A stretch of 64,000 nt of DNA from Bacteroidota bacterium (GCA_020161355.1 JAIUOF010000011.1:84479-148478), one strand, 5' to 3'. Shown: positions 44,348 through 53,406, numbered from the stretch's first letter. The notes: generated by a model from the letters alone, not told the origin. Numbers and translations: made by a program.

Positions 44348-44779
44348 CTACAACAGATGCATGTCGTATAAAGCTGCATTCTTGATTAGGTTTTCGATTT
44401 GTGCCTGAGATGTAGAGAGCGACTGTGCATTTTCGATATCATCCGGCACACCGAAAGCTTTCATGAGTTCGAGCCAACCCACAGGGTCATGTATATTGAG
44501 CCATTTATTGGGTGAATCTCCCGGATTTGAAAATGTATGTACGGTATTAGGAGGAATAGTGACAAAGTCATTTTTTTTAAGCAACTTCTTTTCTCCGGCT
44601 AAAATGAACTCCATATCACCTTCTAATACCATGAAAAACTCTGTAAGACCAGAGTGGAAGTGGGGAGGAGGTCCCTGTACTTTTCCTGGGGTAATTCCAA
44701 TTACCATATCATAGTTTTCGGTGGACATGATCGGGGTAAGCAGATGTCCAACTAACCAATATTTTTTTGACAATTCCAT
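44348..44779 (-). CDS. Cupin-domain protein
   Basis: 143 aa from ATG 44779 (MELSKKYWLVGHLLTPIM). The single cupin barrel has motif 1 GPPPHFHSGLTEFFMVLEG (His/His/Glu metal ligands) and motif 2 VTIPPNTVHTFSNPGD. Such small cupins are often dioxygenases or binding proteins. It is divergent from a TetR gene and its upstream region carries a perfect TetR-type palindrome, so it is the probable controlled gene. The longer frame from 44812 starts inside the operator and is rejected. Confidence 0.85.
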   Translation of the reverse strand: MELSKKYWLVGHLLTPIMSTENYDMVIGITPGKVQGPPPHFHSGLTEFFMVLEGDMEFILAGEKKLLKKNDFVTIPPNTVHTFSNPGDSPNKWLNIHDPVGWLELMKAFGVPDDIENAQSLSTSQAQIENLIKNAALYDMHLL

Positions 44780-44791
44780 ATATTTAATATA

Positions 44792-44815
44792 TTTGTGAGA
44801 AAAATTTCTCACAAA
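44792..44815. promoter_or_regulatory. TetR-type operator O1
   Basis: Perfect 24-bp palindrome with arms TTTGTGAGAAA and TTTCTCACAAA around a central AA. It lies 12 bases before the cupin ATG on the minus strand. Confidence 0.8.
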
Positions 44816-44848
44816 TAAAATATTTAGAATTTAAATTTCAAAAACATA

Positions 44849-44864
44849 TGAGAAAAATTTCTCA
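44849..44864. promoter_or_regulatory. TetR-type operator O2
   Basis: The core TGAGAAAAATTTCTCA is identical to the centre of O1. The centres are 53 bp apart, close to five helical turns, so both face the same side of DNA. O2 lies within the first codons of the longer TetR frame, which argues that the gene really starts at 44893. Confidence 0.75.
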
Positions 44865-44892
44865 CAAAAGCACTAATCAATTATCTTTAACG

Positions 44893-45474
44893 ATGGGCCG
44901 TGTTGATCAGAAAAGAAAAACGCGACAACTTTTACTTGATACCACCAATCAACTTTTAACCGAAGGTTTAGTTTTCAACATTGAGGATGTGGCTCAAAGG
45001 GCAAACATTTCAACAGCTACCGCTTACCGTTATTTCCCAAACCTGGAAACACTCAGACAAGAGGCTGTTTTGTCCTTAAATACAAAAGAGCCTGAACAAA
45101 TATTTACAGACTCTGCCCAAAAATCCCTCGAAACCAGAATATCCGAAGCAATTGACTATCATCTGAATCTCACCATAGAAAATGAAGATCGTTTCAGGTT
45201 ATTTTTAAGTACAGCTCTTCAGGAATCTGTAAAATCGCCTAAATCAAAACTTCGGGGAGCCAGACGAATTCCGATTATTGAAATGGCACTAGAGCCTTTC
45301 CGAAATGAGATACCTGAGGGTGAATATATACATTTAACACATTCATTGTCAGTACTTATGGGCTTAGAATCTTTTTTGGTCCTAAAAGATATTTGTGGAT
45401 TAAATCCTGCCCAAATCAGAGAAACGACCCATTGGGCTATTGAAAAACTAATTAACGCTGTAGTGAAAAAATAG
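44893..45474 (+). CDS. TetR/AcrR-family repressor
   Basis: 193 aa from ATG 44893 (MGRVDQKRKTRQLLLDTTNQLL). The N-terminal HTH is FNIEDVAQRANISTATAYRYFPNLETL, typical TetR; the C-terminal ligand domain is unassigned. Twin operators lie between it and the divergent cupin gene, indicating autoregulation and control of the cupin. Its 3' end overlaps the convergent kinase gene by 23 bases. Confidence 0.88.
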   Translation: MGRVDQKRKTRQLLLDTTNQLLTEGLVFNIEDVAQRANISTATAYRYFPNLETLRQEAVLSLNTKEPEQIFTDSAQKSLETRISEAIDYHLNLTIENEDRFRLFLSTALQESVKSPKSKLRGARRIPIIEMALEPFRNEIPEGEYIHLTHSLSVLMGLESFLVLKDICGLNPAQIRETTHWAIEKLINAVVKK

Positions 45475-47392
45475 GAGCTTTTGAGGCTGAAAACTTTATC
45501 ACTGTTCCCGCAGATGTTGCGTTAATACTCAGGTCACCCCCAATCTCCTCTGCACGGGTTTTCATGTTGTTGAGCCCATAAGATTCTGTGACTTTAATTT
45601 GTTGTAAATCAAAGCCCTTACCATTATCTGAGATTTCTAATGAGTAATTTTTTTCAGAAAAATCACCCGTAATTTTCACCAAACTTGCCTCCGCATATTT
45701 TTGGGTGTTATTGAGGGCTTCCTGTACGATTCTGAACAGATTTAAACCTTCAATTGGGGTCAAAATTACCTCATTACCAATGATTTTTATATCCACCTTA
45801 AAGCTATTTTCATCGGCAAATTTTTTCACAAATTCCTGGATTCTAGATTTCAGGTCTGACACCGAAATCTCCGTATTATAGGTGGCCCAAATGGTATCCC
45901 GTAAACTTTGAGCTGCGAGCCGTACTTCCGTATTTATATTTTCCAATTTTTCAGGCTTAAGTTTTTGATTTTCAAAAAGATAAAATGCATTGTCAAGACT
46001 TGTACTCACCACCGTAAGCTGGCTGCCAACGCTGTCGTGTAGCTCTTTGGCGATGCGTTTACGTTCAACCTCCCGGGCCAGAATCAGACGATTTTGAGAT
46101 TCAATCTCAAGGTTTTTCAGGCGTTCGGCTTCGGCTGCTTTGGTTTTGATTCTTAAAATTCGCCAAGACAAACTGCCCGTTACTAATATTCCAAGAATCC
46201 CAAGACTGAGGCCTATGATCCAGTTTCGGCGTTCTGCTGACTCATATTTGGCTTCTGCTAACTGGGTTTCTTTTTCCGCCAGATTGTATTTGGTTTCCAT
46301 CTGGGCTATTTGGTTATTATTATTGAGTGTAGTAAGCGAATCCAAAACCTTTTGAGCCAGAAACTCATATTTTAGTGCTTTTGAAAATTCCTTTTTTACA
46401 TAATACAAATTGGCAAGATTACGTAATGACCTCTGTTTCAATAAGCCATAGTTAAATTTTTGAGCTTGTTGTAAAGACAGTTTAAGGTTTTCCTCAGCTG
46501 TATCAAAATCTTGCCGGAAGTAATCAAAGATGCCCTGAACCAAATAAATATTATTGAGTTGCTTTTCAAACCCTTTTTCAGCTGCCATTTTTCGAGCTTT
46601 ATCAAGATATTTTTGACCCTCTACACGATTACCTATATAATGAAAGGCTCCAGCAAGGTTTGTCAATGAATTGATGGTATTGCTTATGTCTCCCATTTCC
46701 TCAAAAAGCGTGGCGGCTTTTTTGGTGTAATCAAGATTTTTCTCAAACTCCATACGGTTGGTATAAATCATCGAAATGTCATTGTAGGCCATGGCCTGAT
46801 CCAGCTTTTCATTTTTTTCGATGGCATAATCCAATGCTTTCTGATTGTATTCCAGTCCTTTATCCAGATTTCCGAGGTAGGTGTAAGCACTGCCAATATT
46901 TTTAAGAGCATTCTTTTTGATTCTGAAAATGTCCAGTTTATTTCCGATTTCCAGGGCTTTTAAACCATATTCAATAGATTCTTTCAATGACATTTTTGCC
47001 ATAAGATTTTGGGCCATCGAATTGGAAAGCCGGCCTTCAAATTCAAGATTTCCGGTTTCTTTTGCCAGTTTTAATCCCTTCAAAATCTCCTTTTCGGCTT
47101 CTTCGTATTTGGATTGCAGGAATAAATAATAATATGTACGAATAGCACCCACCAATCTCCCTTGGTTATAATTCAATTTCTCAGCCAAAGCCAACGATTC
47201 TTTGCCATATTTTTCTGCTTTTTTTGCGTCTGAATTTACATAGCCCTGAGCCACTTCAATAAGTGCCTTCACCTTATTAGTGTCTGAAGGCATTTTGGCT
47301 ACTGCTTTTTCAAGACTATCTAATTTGCTGTTTTGTGAAAAAGCAATAAAAGGCAATGAAAAGAAAAGGAAAAAGGCTATTAATTTTTTCAT
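45452..47392 (-). CDS. TPR-containing sensor histidine kinase (HisKA_3)
   Basis: 646 aa. Signal peptide MKKLIAFFLFFSLPFIAFS, periplasmic TPR array to about residue 370 (KAEKYGKESLALAEKL, LDKGLEYNQKALDYAIEK, FDTAEENLKLSLQQAQKF), one transmembrane helix (NWIIGLSLGILGILVTGSL), then phospho-acceptor box ERKRIAKELHDSVGSQLTVV and ATPase motifs NLFRIVQEALNNTQKYAEA, ISDNGKGFD and YGLNNMKTRAEEI. The partner regulator lies just upstream on the same strand (47460-48128). Confidence 0.93.
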   Translation of the reverse strand: MKKLIAFFLFFSLPFIAFSQNSKLDSLEKAVAKMPSDTNKVKALIEVAQGYVNSDAKKAEKYGKESLALAEKLNYNQGRLVGAIRTYYYLFLQSKYEEAEKEILKGLKLAKETGNLEFEGRLSNSMAQNLMAKMSLKESIEYGLKALEIGNKLDIFRIKKNALKNIGSAYTYLGNLDKGLEYNQKALDYAIEKNEKLDQAMAYNDISMIYTNRMEFEKNLDYTKKAATLFEEMGDISNTINSLTNLAGAFHYIGNRVEGQKYLDKARKMAAEKGFEKQLNNIYLVQGIFDYFRQDFDTAEENLKLSLQQAQKFNYGLLKQRSLRNLANLYYVKKEFSKALKYEFLAQKVLDSLTTLNNNNQIAQMETKYNLAEKETQLAEAKYESAERRNWIIGLSLGILGILVTGSLSWRILRIKTKAAEAERLKNLEIESQNRLILAREVERKRIAKELHDSVGSQLTVVSTSLDNAFYLFENQKLKPEKLENINTEVRLAAQSLRDTIWATYNTEISVSDLKSRIQEFVKKFADENSFKVDIKIIGNEVILTPIEGLNLFRIVQEALNNTQKYAEASLVKITGDFSEKNYSLEISDNGKGFDLQQIKVTESYGLNNMKTRAEEIGGDLSINATSAGTVIKFSASKAPIFSLQR

Positions 47393-47459
47393 AATTAGGT
47401 TGACAGACTATTCAAAAATAAAAATCGATACCTCAAAATATTATACAATTTTCAAAATT

Positions 47460-48128
47460 CTATTTAATGGTTTTAACCCATTTATTTTTCTGGGCCACGG
47501 CCACGGCTTCGAGTTTGGAATGTACATGCAGTTTCTGATATATGTTTTCAATATGTTTGCGGGCCGTTTTGGCTGAGATAAAAAGCTGGTCGGCGATTTG
47601 GTTATAAGTAAGACCTGAGGCCGTTTTTTCCAAAATCTCTACTTCTCGTTTTGAAAGGTTAAATTCTTCAGGACTCTGGTAGGTTTCGGTTTTTTGCCCA
47701 ATAACTTCCTGATTTCTAAGAATTTGCAAAGTTTTCATGGCAATTGTCGGCGACATCGGTGCCCCACCTTCCATCAGTTCCTCAATGGCAGCAACTATTT
47801 TGGATGGTTTTTCGTCTTTGGTCAAATAACCACTTGCACCTGCTTTTATGGCTTCAAATATTTTGTCTTCACGATCAAGTACACTCAGCATCATGACTTT
47901 GAGGTTGGGAAAGCGTCGTTTCACCTCACGAGTGGTTTCGATACCATCCATTTGTGGCATTTCAATATCCATCAGCAGCAAGTCGGGGTTGTGATTATTG
48001 AGCTTATCGAGAGCATCATGACCACTGTTGGCCTTAAACAATATCTGCACTTCATCAAAAATCGAGAGATTCTGACTGATGTTCCGAAGGAGTGTAGGGT
48101 TGTCGTCAACCAGACCGATGGTAATCAT
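47460..48128 (-). CDS. NarL/FixJ-family response regulator
   Basis: 222 aa: receiver (ITIGLVDDNPTLLRNI, phospho-acceptor in LLLMDIEMPQMDG, YLTKDEKPS) and LuxR HTH (LSKREVEILEKTASGLTYNQI...ISAKTARKHIENIYQKLHV). It is the first gene of the operon and is divergent from the LytTR operon at 48298. Two inverted repeats in the shared promoter region are likely sites for this regulator, one placed for each direction. Confidence 0.94.
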   Translation of the reverse strand: MITIGLVDDNPTLLRNISQNLSIFDEVQILFKANSGHDALDKLNNHNPDLLLMDIEMPQMDGIETTREVKRRFPNLKVMMLSVLDREDKIFEAIKAGASGYLTKDEKPSKIVAAIEELMEGGAPMSPTIAMKTLQILRNQEVIGQKTETYQSPEEFNLSKREVEILEKTASGLTYNQIADQLFISAKTARKHIENIYQKLHVHSKLEAVAVAQKNKWVKTIK

Positions 48129-48145
48129 TGAAAATTGTTTTAATG

Positions 48146-48193
48146 CAAATTTATGATTTTAGGGGCTCAAAAAACAATAGGGCAAATGACGTA
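48146..48193 (-). promoter_or_regulatory. NarL-type inverted repeat and promoter of the regulator gene
   Basis: TAGG-GCAAATGA-CGTA at 48178-48193; on the minus strand TAAATTTG at 48146-48153 lies 24 bases away and 17 bases before the regulator ATG. It suggests autoregulation. Confidence 0.55.
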
Positions 48194-48222
48194 TTTTTCA
48201 AAGCTACAGTTAAACAGCGAAA

Positions 48223-48269
48223 TAGGGCAAATGCCTTATTGATACCCATTTAGCCATCCGCCAATTTTG
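48223..48269 (+). promoter_or_regulatory. NarL-type inverted repeat and promoter of the LytTR operon
   Basis: TAGGGCA-AA-TGCCTTA at 48223-48238 shares its first 14 bases almost wholly with the 48178 site. CAATTTTG at 48262-48269 follows after exactly 23 bases, and the LytTR ATG lies 28 bases further. Confidence 0.6.
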
Positions 48270-48297
48270 ATGCAAAAACGATCAATCCTTTTGCACC

Positions 48298-48624
48298 ATG
48301 AAATATTTGAAATTTATCCGAAATGTAGAACTTGATCCAGAAGAGATCCTCATGGTTGAGTCAGATGTAAACTATTCCAACATTTGGCTGCTCAATGGCA
48401 AGAAAGTCATTATAGCCAAGACGCTCAAACAAATTTCTGAAATCGTGAAAGATGCCCCATTTGTAAGGGTAAACCGCAAAACAGTTCTTAACATAAATCA
48501 TATTGAAAAATACACCGGGTCCGATGAGGCACAGCTAAGCAATGGCCTCAAAATCAGCTTTTCACGCAGGAGAGCATCCTTAGCTCATATCCAGATTAAC
48601 CAATATCTAAGCAGTCAATTCTAA
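48298..48624 (+). CDS. Stand-alone LytTR DNA-binding protein
   Basis: 108 aa consisting of a LytTR domain: ILMVESDVNYSNIWLLNG, AKTLKQISEIV, PFVRVNRKTVLNINHIEKY, LKISFSRRRASL. No receiver. First gene of an operon with two secreted proteins (48638 and 49761), the clearest example of the LytTR plus surface-protein arrangement. Its promoter holds the inverted repeat at 48223. Confidence 0.87.
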   Translation: MKYLKFIRNVELDPEEILMVESDVNYSNIWLLNGKKVIIAKTLKQISEIVKDAPFVRVNRKTVLNINHIEKYTGSDEAQLSNGLKISFSRRRASLAHIQINQYLSSQF

Positions 48625-48637
48625 AATTATTAATACA

Positions 48638-49711
48638 ATGAAAACAAGATTTCTACTTTTATTTCTTAGCTTTTTTTCGATTTCTACCTATGGTGCTGTC
48701 ATTTCGGTGGTCAATGGTGATAACCTTCAAACCAAAATTACGAACGCTGTTGCTGGAGATGTGCTGATAGTGGGGCCGGGGACTTACAACCCTATAGTTG
48801 TTAATAAAAAACTGACAATTCTCGGACCTGGGTATTTTAAGAATTCAGGTGGCAATGCTGTAATTAGTGGAAATATTGATATTTCTTCTACAGGGGCGGG
48901 TTCGTATGTATCTGGATTGTATTGCACAAGTGTAACTATATCTGCGAGTGATGTAACATTTGTTCGTAATCTCGTTACTTATCAAATGCATGTAGGTTAT
49001 GGCATTTCAACTTCCAATGTAAAGGTTATTCAAAACTACCTATGTGCTAATAATTTAACTTCAAACGATAACAATTTATTGATTATAGGTACAGGTAATT
49101 TACAGACAAACTACCTGATTCAAAATAATATTGTTATGACTAAAATAAACTTTAACCATCCAAATGGTTCTACGGGATTGGTAATTAATAATACTTTTGA
49201 TCCTGATAGTTCAAATTCTGTGAGTAGTAGCTTTTGGAACGACGTATATCGTGTGTCAGGTGGAGATATCAATGGAGTTTCATTCTACAACAATATTTTT
49301 AAAGGGAAATTTCCATTTTCAACCCAAGGAATGTTTACAAGTGCGGCCAACACCCCATTGAATTTTAAATGGAATATTGTTGATGTTATTACTGATTCAA
49401 TAACTTTACCTTCCGATAATTTAATAAGTACCGCCAAAATCTTTGGTGGCTATCCTACCAATACGATTGGTCTCAACAATGCCGATGGGCGGGCGATATT
49501 AGCTCCCGGCAGCCCGGCAGCCAATTATGGTCGCAAAGCACCCTATGCCAGCAATTCGCCGGTTACCGATGCAGGTGCATTTGGAGGTGACCAACCTTAC
49601 GTATTGAGTGGCATACCCGTTGGGCCACAAATCTACAGTATGAGCGTGCCACCTTTGGCGGCTGCTAATTCAGTGATTCCCGTCACCGTAAAGGCCAAAA
49701 CCAATAATTGA
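48638..49711 (+). CDS. Secreted right-handed beta-helix protein, 357 aa
   Basis: Signal peptide MKTRFLLLFLSFFSISTYG. AVISVVNGDNLQTKITNAVAGDVLIVGPGTY is the typical N-cap of parallel beta-helix (pectin-lyase fold) proteins, followed by rungs such as VTISASDVTFVRNLVTY, NIVMTKINFNHPNGS and DINGVSFYNNIFKG. The C-terminal part (APGSPAANYGRKAPY...DAGAFGG) is the common end of such helices. No lyase active site is recognised. It lies 13 bases after the LytTR gene. Confidence 0.8.
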   Translation: MKTRFLLLFLSFFSISTYGAVISVVNGDNLQTKITNAVAGDVLIVGPGTYNPIVVNKKLTILGPGYFKNSGGNAVISGNIDISSTGAGSYVSGLYCTSVTISASDVTFVRNLVTYQMHVGYGISTSNVKVIQNYLCANNLTSNDNNLLIIGTGNLQTNYLIQNNIVMTKINFNHPNGSTGLVINNTFDPDSSNSVSSSFWNDVYRVSGGDINGVSFYNNIFKGKFPFSTQGMFTSAANTPLNFKWNIVDVITDSITLPSDNLISTAKIFGGYPTNTIGLNNADGRAILAPGSPAANYGRKAPYASNSPVTDAGAFGGDQPYVLSGIPVGPQIYSMSVPPLAAANSVIPVTVKAKTNN

Positions 49712-49760
49712 TTTTTGGTAATAAAAAATTTGTTATCAGAAACCTAAAATCATAAAATTT

Positions 49761-52343
49761 ATGAAAAAATTATTGATTTCACTGGCGTTATGTTTTGGGT
49801 TTTTCAGGGTTTCGCTGGCACAAAATATCGTGGCAGGAGAATATTTCTGGAACACCGATCCCGGCATAGGCCTCGGCACGGCTTTAAGCCCATCCGAGAT
49901 TTCGGGAGGTATTGGCGACGAAACCTTTGACCTCCTTGTGAATGCCCCGGCAGGCCTTGTAGGTCAACAAATACTCTATGTAAGATTTAAACTCAATGAC
50001 ACCCTATGGTCTCAAGCCGAAGGACATCCGATATTGATTAGCCCCGAAAACCATTTAGCCGGAGCATTGAATCAGGTAGATTCACTCGAAATGAAAGAAA
50101 TGACCTATTATTGGAATGATGCTGGAAACCCTAATCAAACCATTCTTTTGGCACCTTTTGAAAATGACTATTCATTTAAGCTTAATTTCCCTACAGCCGG
50201 GGCTGAAAAAGGGGTAAATCAATTGTACTACAGATTCAAAGACAAATTTGGCTTCTATACACCGTGGCAGACTGAGAGTATTTTAGTGATGGGTAGATGG
50301 TCCGGTACTTTGCCTAATGTTGATTCTGTAAGATACGCTGTGAGCGGATACAGTTACTCAGGCACTCCGCCAAATGATTTTCTGACCGTAAATTTCAACG
50401 CAGCCGACACCCTGTTGCGAGATAGAAATGATTCCTCCAATGTGGCTGCGAGCAAAGAAATATCCACCACCGGTATGGCAAATGGCTTGCATGTTATCAC
50501 CTTCAAAGTCTACGGCTCCACTTTTGTGGATTCCAGCATTGTGAGCTCCAAAAATTCACATATTTATCAAACCATACTAAAGGTTGATAATACGATTCAA
50601 ATGAATGTAGGTACACCCACATTGGTGAATGGAACAAACTCCGGTGAATTTTGCCCCGGAAGTAGCTTCAAAATACCTATTGACACTTCCGGCAACTGGC
50701 CCGATAGCATTGACTATGGTATTAAAACTCGTTTTTTTGTTAAAATGAAAAATGCAGCCAATCAATTTTTAGAAATTCCTACTGTTTTTAATTCTGGTGG
50801 TGATAGCCTTATAGCTACAATTCCCAACAACTGGCAGGGGTCACTATCTACCAAAATTATGGTTGAGTCCAGCTTTCCACTGTTAAGAGATACTGTTTCC
50901 GGTACATATAAGGTTGGAAATACTTTGAATGTGATGGCTATAACTCCTACAGTATGTGTGGATCAGACCATAAATCTTCAAGCCAACTCGGGGCTAAATT
51001 CAACTTTTTCCTGGGTAGGACCCGGAGGATGGTTTCTAAATAGCAGTGCTGTTGACATCACTTCTTTGGCCACCAGAATAGCCCCTCCAAATGGTGGAGG
51101 AATCTATACCGTTACCGCTACATCAGCTGAAGCCGGATGTGTGACAACAGCAACAGTCGCAGTTACCGTAAATCCATTGCCCGAAATAACCATAACAGGA
51201 AATGCAACGCTATGTGAAGGTCAAACATTGAACCTTGGTTCCACTGCTACAGTGGGTTCTGCATTGGGGTGGGCCAGATTGGGTGTACAGCAGGGCATCG
51301 GAGCCACTTTGAATAAAACCAATATAGCATTGGCTGATTCAGGGTATTACAGAGTGGCTTATATGACTGTTAACAGTTGTTATGGTTCAGACTCCGTGAA
51401 AGTTTCAGTAAAACCAAACCCTGTTATTTCAGGAACCACGACCAATACCCCCATTTGTTCGGGCCAAAATCTGGTAGTAAGTGCGACAGCTACGGGCGGT
51501 TCGAGCTACGCCTGGACTGGTCCAAACTCTTTTTCAAATGCAAACGGAGCATGGAGCATAAGCAATGCAACAGTTGCTGCAAGCGGAACCTATAACCTTA
51601 CAGTGACATTAAATGGTTGCACTGCTTCATCCACTGTATTAAATGTCATTAACCCAACGCCAACAGTAAATCCAACTACTCCGGTGTCTGTATGTGAAGG
51701 GAGCTCTTTACAACTCAATGTAAATAATACGCCATCAGCCACTTATGGGTGGGCAGGCCCTAATGGTTTCAGCTCAATAGCTGAAGATCCGGTGGTTTCT
51801 GCTTCCGCCACTTCGAATATGGCGGGAACTTATAGTATAACGGTAAGTTTGGCCTCATGCTCTTCGAGCGGCAATGTGATAGTACAGATCAATACCAAAC
51901 CATCACTCATTACTGTCAATCAGAGTGCCCAGGCAGGTGGATCAGTAAACTTAACTCTTGCAGCGGTGACCACCGGAAGTACTTTGCCTCCCGGTACCAC
52001 ACTTGGATATTTCACAAATGCTGGTGCAACCGTAGTGTTAAATAATCCCAACAATGTGACATTGGCCGGCACCTACTACATCAAAGCTACCACCACCAAT
52101 GGCTGTGTAGATATTAAACCGGTAGTGGTTACAATCTGCGGGGGAACGTTTGATCCTATTACCACCCCGATATCCTCAGGGACTGTTACCAATGTTTCAA
52201 CCCAGAAAATCACGGCGACCAATATTGTGAGCGGGTCTGGGACAAGGGCCACTTACAGATCAACGGCTTATGTCGAGCTGAAGCCGGGATTCAGAGCTGA
52301 TAACGGAACAATTTTTAAGGCAGAAATTGGGGGGTGTATTTAA
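49761..52343 (+). CDS. Large secreted protein with Ig/PKD-like domains, 860 aa
   Basis: Signal peptide MKKLLISLALCFGFFRVSLAQ. The first 330 residues contain AGEYFWNTDPGIGLGTALSP and repeated strand motifs. Four Ig/PKD-like units follow, each with a CVDQTINLQANS- or CEGQTLNLGSTA-type start and a WxGPxGF motif (SWVGPGGW, AWTGPNSFS, GWAGPNGFS). The C-terminus AYVELKPGFRADNGTIFKAEIGGC is a compact end module frequent in Bacteroidota surface proteins. It is the last gene of the LytTR operon. Confidence 0.8.
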   Translation: MKKLLISLALCFGFFRVSLAQNIVAGEYFWNTDPGIGLGTALSPSEISGGIGDETFDLLVNAPAGLVGQQILYVRFKLNDTLWSQAEGHPILISPENHLAGALNQVDSLEMKEMTYYWNDAGNPNQTILLAPFENDYSFKLNFPTAGAEKGVNQLYYRFKDKFGFYTPWQTESILVMGRWSGTLPNVDSVRYAVSGYSYSGTPPNDFLTVNFNAADTLLRDRNDSSNVAASKEISTTGMANGLHVITFKVYGSTFVDSSIVSSKNSHIYQTILKVDNTIQMNVGTPTLVNGTNSGEFCPGSSFKIPIDTSGNWPDSIDYGIKTRFFVKMKNAANQFLEIPTVFNSGGDSLIATIPNNWQGSLSTKIMVESSFPLLRDTVSGTYKVGNTLNVMAITPTVCVDQTINLQANSGLNSTFSWVGPGGWFLNSSAVDITSLATRIAPPNGGGIYTVTATSAEAGCVTTATVAVTVNPLPEITITGNATLCEGQTLNLGSTATVGSALGWARLGVQQGIGATLNKTNIALADSGYYRVAYMTVNSCYGSDSVKVSVKPNPVISGTTTNTPICSGQNLVVSATATGGSSYAWTGPNSFSNANGAWSISNATVAASGTYNLTVTLNGCTASSTVLNVINPTPTVNPTTPVSVCEGSSLQLNVNNTPSATYGWAGPNGFSSIAEDPVVSASATSNMAGTYSITVSLASCSSSGNVIVQINTKPSLITVNQSAQAGGSVNLTLAAVTTGSTLPPGTTLGYFTNAGATVVLNNPNNVTLAGTYYIKATTTNGCVDIKPVVVTICGGTFDPITTPISSGTVTNVSTQKITATNIVSGSGTRATYRSTAYVELKPGFRADNGTIFKAEIGGCI

Positions 52344-52347
52344 ATTC

Positions 52348-52384
52348 AAAACGAATCGGGATATAGAGCCCGATTCGTTTGTAC
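52348..52384. terminator. Bidirectional terminator
   Basis: The 12-bp perfect stem AAACGAATCGGG / CCCGATTCGTTT (52349-52360 and 52369-52380) with an 8-base loop lies between convergent genes. The T runs are short on both sides. Confidence 0.65.
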
Positions 52385-52399
52385 AAAAGAATTTAAAAG

Positions 52400-53020
52400 T
52401 TAATTTTTCAAATTCTTTAATTCTCTTTTCAACGCATCAATTTCCTTTTGTTGCTGAATGGTATAGAGCGTCAGTTCTTCCACTTTTTCCAGAAGTTTGG
52501 AGACCATTTCATCTACTTTAACTCCCTGTTTTACAACCTCTTCTGCCGAAGGAACCCCTGGAAGGTGTTTATTTTGCTGGATAAATTTATCTACTTTGTA
52601 AAGGGACATCAAGGGATAGTTTTTTTCAAAAACCTTGTCAGACCATAATGCCACATTTTGGTATTTCATTTTGAAGGAATTGAGAATAAACTCGCCCTGC
52701 TCGTCAAGTTCCAGAAAATTTCGGTCATTGATTTTATAAACCGGATTGCTGAAGGCTACTCTTGTATTAAAAACACCTTTTACGTCTAATCTATACCTTG
52801 GGTTTGACATACCAATACCCACTTTAACCAACATAGTGTCCCCTAATACCAGCCCGTCATCTACTGAAACTTTGGCATTAAAACCTATGGCGGAGGCCCT
52901 TTCCAGTTGAGCTTGATTCAAACCCACAGTACCGGCGTATTTCCCAAAATAAGAACCTGATTGAGCCCAGGTATTTACAACGCCGCCTAAAAATAGTATA
53001 AACAGTAATGATTTTTTCAT
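52400..53020 (-). CDS. Tail-fibre-like surface protein with C-terminal coiled coil, 206 aa
   Basis: Signal peptide MKKSLLFILFLGGVVNTWAQ. A short beta part (VGIGMSNPRYRLDVKGVFN) is followed by the chaperone-like end domain of Bacteroidota tail-fibre-like proteins (WSDKVFEKNYPLMSLYKVDKF, HLPGVPSAEEVVKQGVKVDEM) and a terminal coiled coil (KLLEKVEELTLYTIQQQKEIDALKREL). It is the second gene of a LytTR operon, 12 bases after the LytTR stop. Confidence 0.82.
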   Translation of the reverse strand: MKKSLLFILFLGGVVNTWAQSGSYFGKYAGTVGLNQAQLERASAIGFNAKVSVDDGLVLGDTMLVKVGIGMSNPRYRLDVKGVFNTRVAFSNPVYKINDRNFLELDEQGEFILNSFKMKYQNVALWSDKVFEKNYPLMSLYKVDKFIQQNKHLPGVPSAEEVVKQGVKVDEMVSKLLEKVEELTLYTIQQQKEIDALKRELKNLKN

Positions 53021-53031
53021 TTTATTATCTA

Positions 53032-53343
53032 TTAAATATTGTCTAAATAATTCATAATCAACGGTATCCTTCTTCTCGAAATTTTTATTTGCTTTCCGGT
53101 TTTTAGCAAAATACTTTGACGGTCTTCCATAATACTGGCATAATTAATATTGATCAGATATGACCTGTTGGGTCTTACCAGATGTTTATAATTACCCGTT
53201 CGCTCCTCTATTTTGCCCAGATTTGTTGAAGTCAGTATAACTTTCCCATCATTCAAAAAGACTTTGGTATAGTTGGCATCCGATACACAAAACAGCATTT
53301 GTGAGGCTTCGATTTCAGTTCGGCTTCCTATATTTATTTTCAT
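53032..53343 (-). CDS. Stand-alone LytTR DNA-binding protein
   Basis: 103 aa, LytTR domain only: MLFCVSDANYTKVFLNDG, HLVRPNRSYLININYASIM, IKISRRRIPLI. No receiver. The ATG at 53343 is 16 bases after a perfect TAATTTTG -7 box (53360-53367). The promoter carries TACC-TCCTTGTA-GGTA at the same position as the two surface-protein genes at 57027 and 58725. Confidence 0.87.
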   Translation of the reverse strand: MKINIGSRTEIEASQMLFCVSDANYTKVFLNDGKVILTSTNLGKIEERTGNYKHLVRPNRSYLININYASIMEDRQSILLKTGKQIKISRRRIPLIMNYLDNI

Positions 53344-53359
53344 AGCAATTTTATTTATT

Positions 53360-53406
53360 CAAAATTATTGATAGAAAGTTCTTTAAAAAATACCTCCTTG
53401 TAGGTA
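53360..53406 (-). promoter_or_regulatory. NarL-type inverted repeat and promoter of the LytTR/tail-fibre operon
   Basis: TACC-TCCTTGTA-GGTA at 53391-53406, then 23 bases to TAATTTTG (53360-53367) on the minus strand. It aligns base by base in spacing with the sites at 57083 and 58777. Confidence 0.65.
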
